Assembly (NCBI GenBank): GCA_015680685.1
Contig: MNCI01001300.1
Location: 230,547-294,546, forward strand
Origin: Gnetum montanum
Taxonomy: Eukaryota > Streptophyta > Gnetopsida > Gnetales > Gnetaceae
Direction of reading: 5' to 3'
Length of the DNA stretch: 64,000 nt
Below, one piece after another: positions 56,336 to 64,000 of this stretch. The translations under genes and the position numbers were made by a program. Numbering within the stretch: position 1 is the first letter of the stretch; every line of letters starts with the position of its first letter. The notes under the pieces were generated by a model. The model ran no database searches, had not been told where the DNA came from, and saw only the letters and a program-made list of their open reading frames with translations.

Positions 56336-58262
56336 AAACTTTAATTGGATTTTTTTGCCACTCTCTTACACCTCACGTACAAGCTCCTTCATGGGACATG
56401 ACTTCTTACTTTTTGTCTTGGATGATCCCATTACCTTAGCAATGAGTCATGCCCCTCTAGCTACATTCCCAATGTTAGCTAGTGGGGCGTCACTTGCACT
56501 ATCATGTGAGTTGTGAGATTGTCCCAATTGGCCTATAGTAATTATAGAAAATGACTTACCAATTGCCTTTGGGGGATCCTGTGACCGTATGATGGTAAAT
56601 ATGTGCTGGATCAATGGCTTGGAGAGCTACTTATGATCCTGCACTACCCATCATCCATTCTCCCTAATCACCAAGAACTCTATGAACCTTTGTAGGCATG
56701 TTGAGAAGAACATGAAGTGCATGTGTGACCTCACTTAGAGGTTGTGATGCAATCTAATAATTTTGGCATGTAGGCCATTGGCAAGGTAAGATGCCTAGTT
56801 GTACCATGTGCCTTGCTTTATCACATTTCTCATCACCCAAGCTTGTTTCACTTCAAAAATTTTCCCTTGGAAGAGTAGCTTTGGGAATGTGCATGCATAA
56901 AAAATTGGATAGAGGTGGTGGACCATAGGTAATTTGACTTCTCTGATGAGTATTCCTTTGTGGAACTTAGAAGTTCCTAACCACTTCTCAACATCCCCTC
57001 TATGGTCTATGTCTTTGTCAATTTTTTTAACAACTGGCAGGCCCTCAAAGGGGAGGCTGAAGAGGTCTACAAAAAAATCATCTATAATGTCAAAAACCAC
57101 CTACACACCATGGGTCTGCATGATGAAATAACTGACACTCTCACTAAAGGATTCAATGATAGCAATCATCTTTGCCACTGGGATGCTTGAGCTAAGGGCC
57201 AAGAAAAGGTTCATTAGGCTATCCCATTTAAGCTTCCTAGTTAACTCCACTGGGGCCTCATGGCACAACCAATGCTATGAACCCTTAATGATTTTTGAAT
57301 GTAAATTGAAAAACTTTAACTAGATTTTTCTGTCACTTCCCTCCACCTCATGTACAAGCTCCTCCATGGGATGTGACTTCTTAATTATTGTCCTAGATGA
57401 TCCCACTACCTCAACAATGAGTTGCACCCATCTAGCTACATTATTGGTGTTAGTCAATGGGGCCTTGCCTACACTATCACATGAGTGGTGAGATCATTCC
57501 AATTGTCCTCTAGTCATTATAGAAAATGACTCACCAATTACCTTTGGGAGATTCTATGACTATGTGGTAGTAAACAAGTGTAGGAACCATGGCTTGGAGA
57601 GCTGCTTTCAGTACTACACTGCCCATTGCCCATCCTCCCTAACCACTAAGAACTTCATGAACGTTCGCAGGAATGTTGTGAAGAATGCGAAGTGCATGTG
57701 TGACCTTGCATGGAGGTTGTGGCACAATCTAATAATTTTGGTGCATAGGCCACTAGCAAGGTAAGAAGCCTATTTGTACTACATGATTTTCTCTATCACA
57801 TCTCTCATCACCCAAGATTATTCCACCATGAGAATTTTTCCTTGGGAGAGTAGCTTTGGGAATGCACATGCATGAAAAATTGGATAGAGGTGGTGGACCA
57901 TAGGTAATTTTACTTATTTAACAAGTATTTATTTTTAGGACTTAAAAGTGACCAACCACTTCTCAACATTTTCTCTATGGTCCATGTCTTTGTTAATTTT
58001 TTCACAATTGAATGGCCCTCAGAGGGAAGGCTAAAGAGATCTGCAAAGAAATCATTTGTAATGTCAAAAATCACCCACACACCATAGGTCTATATGATGA
58101 AATGATCAACACTCTCACTATAGTAGTCAATGATAGCAATCATCTTAGCCACTAGGATGCTCAGGCTAAGGGCCATGAAAAGGTCCATTAGCCCAGCCTA
58201 TTGAAGCTTCCTAGTTAACTTCACTAGGGCCTCATAACATAACCAACGTTGTGAACCCTGAA
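56336..58262. repeat. Tandem duplication, period about 975 bp
   Basis: 56336 to about 57300 and 57311-58262 are similar throughout and in the same order, for example AAGCTCCTTCATGGGA against AAGCTCCTCCATGGGA, and GTGGTGGACCATAGGTAATTT in both (about 56917 and 57892). Both copies contain the same part of the antisense ORF, so it has two versions of this segment. Confidence 0.8.
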
Positions 58263-59451
58263 CATCACCATATTTCACGATGAGGATAGCTTTAATGCGG
58301 CCTATTACATCCACCATGACCTCTCCTAAAGTGATTGCAGCTACAATAAGTGAAAGCAATGTTAACAACATGCGAAAAGCAAAGCAACAAATGCATAAGA
58401 AAAATGATGCACTACTCATGTGGCATAAATGATGTGCAAGATGGCAATGGTGTGTCTAAAACCTCCTCTACGATTAGTACGCTGATCACCCACTTAGCAT
58501 TCAACCAGCCATAGTTTTGACACCTCTCATAAGCCTTAGGAAATCAAGGGGGGTATTTTGCTAGGTCAAACCCAATCTATCCAATCATTACCACACAAAC
58601 ATTCTCAAAGGATAAAAATTCTTGTAAGGCAATGCAGGTCAAGGTCAAGGCCCCCTCATCATCATAGAGGCTAAGAGTGTCAACAGTAAATCTAGCAACA
58701 AAGATAAGTGATCAACATCCTCGTATGAGTCATAATTGAATAGATCGTATGAAAAATCATAAGAGGACTCACCCTCTAGCATAATATATTGTCCCAAGTG
58801 GGTTCTAAAAAAGAGCAAGTATTTGTTAAGTAACAAACTAGGTGTTGTTCTTGTTATAACATTGGAATTTTGGCATTAGCTAGATCTTGGATAAAGGCCT
58901 AAGGCCCCTGGGGCCCTGGCTTGAACTCCCTACTCCATCATTAGTAGTAGGCTCATTGGATATAAATTGTATTATTCCCTAGTTCAACCCAAGCAACAAT
59001 ATTTCTGTGATGATGTTGGTCACTTCCACTACCAAGTGTGACCACATATTCACACTAAAGTGTTGGAGCAAGAATTCCAAGAACTCTTGTGCTCCTGACG
59101 TGAACCACACTATCTAGTGATCCATACACATGTCTGGTGTAGGTACATTTGGCATGGGTTTTCTCATACAACATAACATATCCACTAGCTCCACCATGAC
59201 GAGGATGGGTTTCAATAGTACCCTGTAGCCAGAATAGTAACAAGAGGAGAGTGTTAGCATTAGATACACAAAAAATGCATCAAAATTACACTTAGCACAT
59301 TAGCAAAACTCATAGCTTCCCTCATGAACCCCATGGGAAAGGGACATTGGCATATCCATCTGATGTGCCAAGTCCTCATCAGGGCACAACACTAACATCT
59401 CCATTTCACATTTACACTTAGCATTTTTCTAATTTCAAAAATATTATTTTT

Positions 59452-59632
59452 TTTTCTAATTGTTGGTTTTGCTCCCTGTAGAGCCTAACTCTTGAAAAAA
59501 CATCAAAAAATTTCTAACTATTGGCTATGCTCCTCGTAGAGTGTAACCCTTGAAAATTACAAAAATTTTTCTAACTATTGACTATGCTCCCTATAGAGCA
59601 TAACCCTTGAAAATGTCAAAATTTTTCTAACT
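59452..59632. repeat. Three-unit repeat with GCTCC-TAGAGC core, period about 59 bp
   Basis: Units at about 59460, 59520 and 59578: (T/C)TATGCTCC(C/T)(T/C)(G/A)TAGAG(C/T)(C/A)TAACCCTTGAAAA and similar. The core is a relaxed form of the T1 palindrome (GCTCTAGAGC). Confidence 0.7.
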
Positions 59633-60444
59633 TTTTGTCACAATCTTAGGAGTGTACCCTTCAAATGGGAAATTCTAAAAAAATAAAATTTTTCTAACTT
59701 GTAAAGACGTAAAAGCATAGCATTGAAGCATAACACACAAGTGTAAAATTTTAGGCATGATAGCCATGACCCTCATGGTTGCCTTGCCAACTCCATTATG
59801 CTTTCGTGCTTGATGCCACTTAATCTTAACCATTACACTTTGTGTTCATGTCTTATAATCTTTCAATTATCTTGGCCATGATTGGAGGAACAAAAAAAAT
59901 ATTTTAGCCTTGTCCCACATCTTGTGTGGTAAATAGAAAACCCTTGTCTCATGCCATGTGCAGTATGCCAAAAAACCACATGCAAAAAACCTAGAATAGT
60001 AAGAAACTCACAAAACCCATTGCCCATGTGCATTTACTCCTCTTAGCCATGTCTACCATGGAAACCATGGTAGAAATGTTAGTCTCTACCTAGGGTAGGC
60101 CACCCCTAAAGCCCAAAAGCCCAAAAGCCCATGCAAATAATGTAAAAAATCAAAAGAAAAGGAAAAATCACAAGGGTAGAGCATAGCACCGTACCTAGTT
60201 GATGACATCTTCCTTCGCTTCTTTATGTGAACACTAGGAAGGTGCCTCAATGTAAGTTCTTCCTCATCTATGTTGGTGAGGTTGGGGTGTTGGCATTCAC
60301 TGTGGCATGTTATGGTCGATGGTTACACTTTGGTCTTCTTCATCTTCATTGCTATGCTCTGACTCTCTCTACTTTGGTCACACTATGCTTGGTGATTGCT
60401 CATTTTAAATTTTGGAAATGACAGGTTCACCATGGTGAAAACTC

Positions 60445-60453
60445 CTATTTATA
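60445..60453 (-). promoter_or_regulatory. TATA box on the minus strand, upstream of the antisense ORF
   Basis: The minus strand reads GTATAAATAGGAG. A transcript starting 25-30 bp downstream would begin near 60420, just before the first exon. It fits a promoter dedicated to the antisense ORF. Confidence 0.4.
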
Positions 60454-60679
60454 CTTTTCTGAGGTGATGGACACATCACCCACTTAGGTACTATCCCATC
60501 TCACGTGCGTAACATGGAACAAGCATAGCACCTAGAGTTAGAAAATTTTTCTAACTTTTTCAGCATTCCTAGACTTAAGAAAATTTTCTTCATTTCTTTT
60601 GATTACCTAGTAAATGCTCAACCTAATCTCACATTCAAAACCTTCTTATCCTTGCCTAAACTAATATGTCTCATGTAAT

Positions 60680-61230
60680 CCATGGTTCGCTATGACCTTA
60701 AATTGGAAATCCTATGGCCAACCATGGTCCCAAAATTGGTTCCCATACTTATTTGATTTTATAATAACATGATTAGACAAATTTTTTATAGCATTTTCTT
60801 TCTTATCTTATGCATTTTACTTTATTTATGATAGGTGTTTCTTAATTTTGTTTTTCTAGTTGATTTTTGTAGGATCTTACAAGCACACAACATGACTATG
60901 CATGCAACATTGCACCTCACACAAGCAAGGTAAGCAAACATCTACTACAACACTAAACTAGCACAAAATGTCCATTGTGATGTTAAATTGGCATAGAATG
61001 TCCTTGGGCTATGACATTAAACTGGCACCCACAACATGGTCTACCATGACCTTAAACTGGCCATTCACTATCTGCTATGACATTAAACTAGAATGCAACA
61101 GTTTGCTAGGACTATAAACTAGCACATCACAGTTTGCCAAGACCTTAAACTAGATTCACAGTCTACTAGGACCTTAAACTAGCATAACATGTAGTCTACC
61201 AAGACCATAAATTAGGTTCACAGTTTATCA
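60680..61230 (+). repeat. Dispersed CTATGACCTTAAACTGGCA motif array
   Basis: About ten imperfect units such as CTACCATGACCTTAAACTGG, GCTATGACATTAAACTAGAA and CAAGACCTTAAACTAGATTC at 20-45 bp intervals, mostly in 60945-61230. The motif is related to the arrays at 47491 and 54195. Confidence 0.65.
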
Positions 61231-61891
61231 CCCATAGTTCAACACATATAGTTCTACGGAAAAGCAAGTACAAATACTTATAACCCTTCGCTACCTTCCC
61301 ACACCTCTTGGGTAGGGTGGGATGGGACGTTGCAGTTCCAAAATTAAGTTCACGTTGTCAAGGAAAAGACCTCTAGAACATTTATAGCATCACTACCCTT
61401 GGCATCTTATTGATCCTCTAGAGATGCCTTCAGGCATCTTTTTGACCTTCTAGAGCTATTGCCATCATCGCTAGTCATCTTGGTTGGAGCTCTCACCATT
61501 AGCATCACTCGCTGGAGACCCAATGGTACTGTGGCCCAACCATAGCACTGCCATCCTCTATAAAAAGTTTTTTGTAGATCTCTCTCTGTAAAAAGTTTCC
61601 AAGCTTATTCTAAATTTAGTATTATATTAATATTATTAATATTCCATTTTTCTAACCATAATTATCCTTCATAGAGCTAGCTATGTTGTTGATATTTTTG
61701 AATGATATTTGCTTAGATCTAATTGCTATTTTTTATTCAAGTATAATGTTACGAACTAACACATTACTTCAACTTCCAATGATAATAAATTAACTTCTAA
61801 TAAAAGTATTATATGTAGAACTTTGAGTTTTCATCTTGAATTCATCCAAAATTAATTATTTTAAAATTTTTCACTTTTCCTTTATGATTCT
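61231..61891. other. Stretch without a supported gene
   Basis: A GC-richer part (61300-61560) is followed by AT-rich DNA. A TATAAAAAG word with a near-repeat of TGTAGATCTCTCTC/CTGTAAAAAGTTT lies at about 61561-61600. No ORF or known repeat assigned. Confidence 0.4.
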
Positions 61892-62801
61892 TGATTGATA
61901 CCTAAGCCCCACATCATACATTTAATGAGTGTCAAAGTGTCGCATCAATAGGCCCTCATCGATGGGGCCCTATTTACATGGTGTTGTCCTAATGATAGTA
62001 ATAAATACTATAAATATGAGCTCATAGCTGTGTTTATGGGGAGTTAAGTCATAGTTGAAATAGAACTCTTGCAATTTTTTCCATTTGAGAGTTAGAATAT
62101 TTCTTTGAGTGCCCGTAGTAGGAGTGAGAAAGTGTATGGATCTTTATTTGAGCACTATTGTACCTAAACCACACCAATGTTTATGGCAATAAAGATGAGC
62201 CTTTTGATCAAACCTTATAGCACTTAGAATAGATTAATGATTTATTTATACATTTATTTTTGTCATTAACTATGCAATTAATTAAGCTCAATTAGACTTT
62301 AAGCGATTAGTTAATTAATTAAGGTAAATAGATTAAGCACATAAGTATGATTGCTTTGAGTGTAAACATTTATTCACTTAGTAATCTTAACAGTGTTATT
62401 GCTTACTTTCCCTAGTAGCAAGACACTTGGTAACCTAGCAGTGAATACGTGGGTTCAAGATGTGTATGAAAAGTGGGATTGGATGCTTATGTTAGGAATA
62501 GTTAGAGACAAGTTAAGTAGTTAAATTAAATTAGTTATTAAATTACTTCATCTTTCTACTTTAAGTACTAAGAAACGTAAAACATAAAACAATAAAAATC
62601 ATATGCCTCAATTACACTTAGCCATACCTTTGTACATCACAAGTGTAATTGGGAAGATAACAAATGACCATTAGGGTGAGGTTTACTTCCTAGATAACTA
62701 GTGTACCAGAAGACATAGAGTTTGCAAAATTTAACTAGATTGTGTGTGAATGCTTAGTGATTTGTATGGTTGAGCATAATGGTACCTTTCACTACTTATC
62801 A
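61892..62801 (+). repeat. 5' LTR of E3 (start approximate)
   Basis: ACTATAAATATGAGC (about 62010) is the TATA box. It is followed by GTGCCCGTAGTAGGAGT and AATAAAGATGAGC, in the order and at about the spacing seen in E. The end is fixed by the primer site. Confidence 0.6.
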
Positions 62802-62802
62802 T

Positions 62803-62820
62803 TGGCACCGTTGCTAGGGA
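62803..62820 (+). promoter_or_regulatory. Primer-binding site, tRNA-Asp type (E3)
   Basis: TGGCACCGTTGCTAGGGA, one base after the LTR, three transitions from the tRNA-Asp complement. Confidence 0.8.
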
Positions 62821-63276
62821 CTCTTTCTGTTGAAATGTATGCTATCTAGGATTAGTAAATATCATTAACATTATTGGATGAACTCAAGTTCAACATTACT
62901 CTCATACATAATATAATTATATAAGCACACTAATATTCTATTTGTTTGAAAAATTTCATCTTCTATCAAGCATGATAATGTTAAACTGCTAGTTCCATAA
63001 GAGTGCAAGGTGGTATATACTCATCCAGATGAGTATGTGTCTAATTTCACCTTCATCTTACATCAAGATGAATAATTGCGATGGCATGATATGGAAGGAA
63101 ACATTGTAATGCCTCCTAATTGATTTGTGCCCGTGATACTACTTCAAACTCTTAAGAAGTTATGCATCCACAATCTTCAAGAGGAGTACGTTGTGCATGA
63201 TTATGATTACTAGGACTACCATCCCACTAAAACACAATGCTAGAGAGATTGACACTAGGAGAAGCAACATGAGTTT

Positions 63277-64000
63277 GTGAAGGGAAAATGGTTCACCAAT
63301 CCCTTGTTCCTTCTAAACCAAGATGATAATGAGAATCCTTCCTCTAGGGGCTCTCAACATGAAAATTATCCATCCCTCGTTACTGGTGATGGGGGTGTGA
63401 ACCTAAATCTACATTCCATTATCAACAAACTAGGTTCAAGTAAAGATGGTAGTCAAGGTAGGGGGTTGAAAAAATGTCAAGATGATAAGAAACCTGACAA
63501 ACATGGCCATGAAAACCAAAGGGGAGTTGGCAGATACCATGGTGGTGGTAGTCTATCTCCCTTTTCTCCGTCTTCATTTGCATCTTCTTCTTCCTCTTCT
63601 TCTAGTTCTGAAAAATGTTGCAAAAGGAACAATTGTTATGGAGGTGAGCAGTAAGACAATAATATTGATTGACATGCTCACAAAAATTGAAGGGGTAATA
63701 GAGGATATCATCAATGACAATGAAATAATGATGATGATGAGCCTTTGCTAGCAACTTGAAGCATGCTTAACATTGCAAAGGCAGTCAAGATCCCAACTAG
63801 GCACATGAAAGATAGTCGGATTAAGTACTTGGACATGAATAATATCCCAAGATTTGAGGGGGGATATAATTTTGATTCACAAACACATCTCCAAGCTTTA
63901 AATGATGCTTGTGACTTACAAAATATTGAAAATGATTAGTAGAAATTAAAGCAATTTTTGAGGGCACTCATCAAGGAAGCAGAAAGTTGGTACTTGTCCT
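63277..64000 (+). pseudogene. gag: gag of E3, partial
   Basis: An open frame of 125 codons (63277-63654), Gly/Ser/Asn-rich with a run of Ser near the end, precedes the gag core, which begins in another frame near 63838: NIPRFEGGYNFDSQTHLQAL and then LIKEAESWYLS at the window edge. These match NNFPKFSGGYDSDLQHHLQAF and GQAKVWYRS of M1. Two adjacent stops lie between them. The rest is outside the window. Confidence 0.7.

Larger units (their letters stand above)
54661..60344 (-). pseudogene. Antisense, probably spliced ORF of T2
   Basis: The minus strand shows protein-like sequence over 5 kb. A TATA box lies at 60453-60445. Exon 1 holds RHLPSVHIKKRRKMSSTR and ends at a donor AG/GTACGG (60195). 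Exon 2 starts after a good acceptor, GGCTACAG (59222), and contains GAQEFLEFLLQHFSVNMWS. A later acceptor is TTGCTCTTTTTTAG (about 58810). In the middle come DDFFVDLFSLPFEG and HHLYPIFYACTFPKLLFQGK (57100-56795), and further on NYAKYCSTIHGKNEATKEV and YLKRYIDEFVEHRFHNMF (55390-55140). The terminal exon is 54750-54661, acidic, ending NDATKEEEEEEPQPPPNTAS and TAA. Many stops are TAG where CAG is likely. Reading phase at the last intron does not join cleanly. Family unknown; exon 2 weakly recalls the FCP1/NIF-type phosphatase fold. Confidence 0.5.
48990..61230 (+). mobile_element. T2: Tat-like gag-protease element with antisense gene
   Basis: LTR, primer site, leader, gag-protease (50580-53986), CCATGGCC array (54195-54480), a large antisense spliced ORF (54661 to about 60344), a three-unit repeat (59452-59632) within its first intron, and further motif arrays to about 61230. 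No RT or integrase and no clear 3' LTR. The layout parallels T1. Antisense accessory ORFs between pol and the 3' LTR are known from the Tat lineage of plant Ty3/Gypsy elements, which supports the assignment. Confidence 0.6.
61892..64000 (+). mobile_element. E3: 5' part of a third M1/E-type element, cut by the window end
   Basis: The 5' LTR is about 61892-62801, then the primer site 62803-62820, a leader and gag. The LTR contains the block found in M1, E and the solo LTR (62109-62199) and ends ACTTATCA. The LTR start is uncertain; a TG at 61926 is an alternative. Confidence 0.6.

Overview
The window looks like repeat-dense nuclear DNA from a seed plant with a very large, slowly turning-over genome, most likely a gymnosperm such as a conifer. 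This is inferred from the content. The sequence is AT-rich and CpG-poor, no complete cellular gene is visible, and almost everything recognisable is a decayed, nested LTR retrotransposon. The only trace of a cellular gene I can name is a broken 5' fragment of a plant DEAD-box helicase (RH24 type). No rRNA, tRNA gene, CRISPR array or bacterial-type operon was found.

Layout. 1-467: CpG-rich end of an LTR. 500-2133 (-): broken ORF of unknown family. About 3400-8170 (-): a gag-only Ty3/Gypsy element (M1) with a solo LTR (4046-4841) inserted in it. 8441-17500 (+): a related gag-only element (E) with a tRNA-Asp primer site and both LTRs; its 5' LTR is split by a 2.8-kb insertion carrying the RH24 fragment. 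17501-19104: AT-rich DNA with a possible LINE fragment. 19105-30161 (-): an 11-kb old element (B) with LTRs of 1.1-1.3 kb, a decayed gag and a long coiled-coil-like coding remnant, but no polymerase seen. 30298-32120: a cluster of tRNA-derived SINEs. 32293-38259 (+): a decayed chromovirus with gag, protease, RT, RNase H, integrase and a chromodomain-like end. About 38260-41146 (+): the 5' half of a Copia element (LTR, primer site, gag). 41597-41641: assembly gap and poly-G. About 42829-48815 (+) and about 48990-61230 (+): two Tat-like gag-protease elements (T1, T2) with a tRNA-Asn primer site, tandem-repeat arrays and an antisense, apparently spliced ORF. From about 61892 to the window end (+): the 5' part of a third element of the M1/E type (E3).

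How the parts relate. M1, E and E3 share LTR ends starting TGATGAG or similar, a tRNA-Asp primer site, a conserved stretch between TATA box and AATAAA, and a gag with an unusual Cys/His motif followed by a Pro/Ser/Tyr/His-rich tail. B shares only the LTR ends and the primer-site type. M1, E and B show no polymerase and would depend on enzymes from elsewhere; E3 is cut by the window edge. T1 and T2 stop after the protease. The only polymerase visible belongs to the chromovirus and is itself dead.

The most unusual feature is the antisense gene of T2. It has a TATA box of its own on the minus strand, several plausible splice junctions, an acidic terminal exon ending in a stop, and an internal tandem duplication of about 975 bp. 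The terminal exon is also present in T1. I could not assign its protein to a family with confidence.
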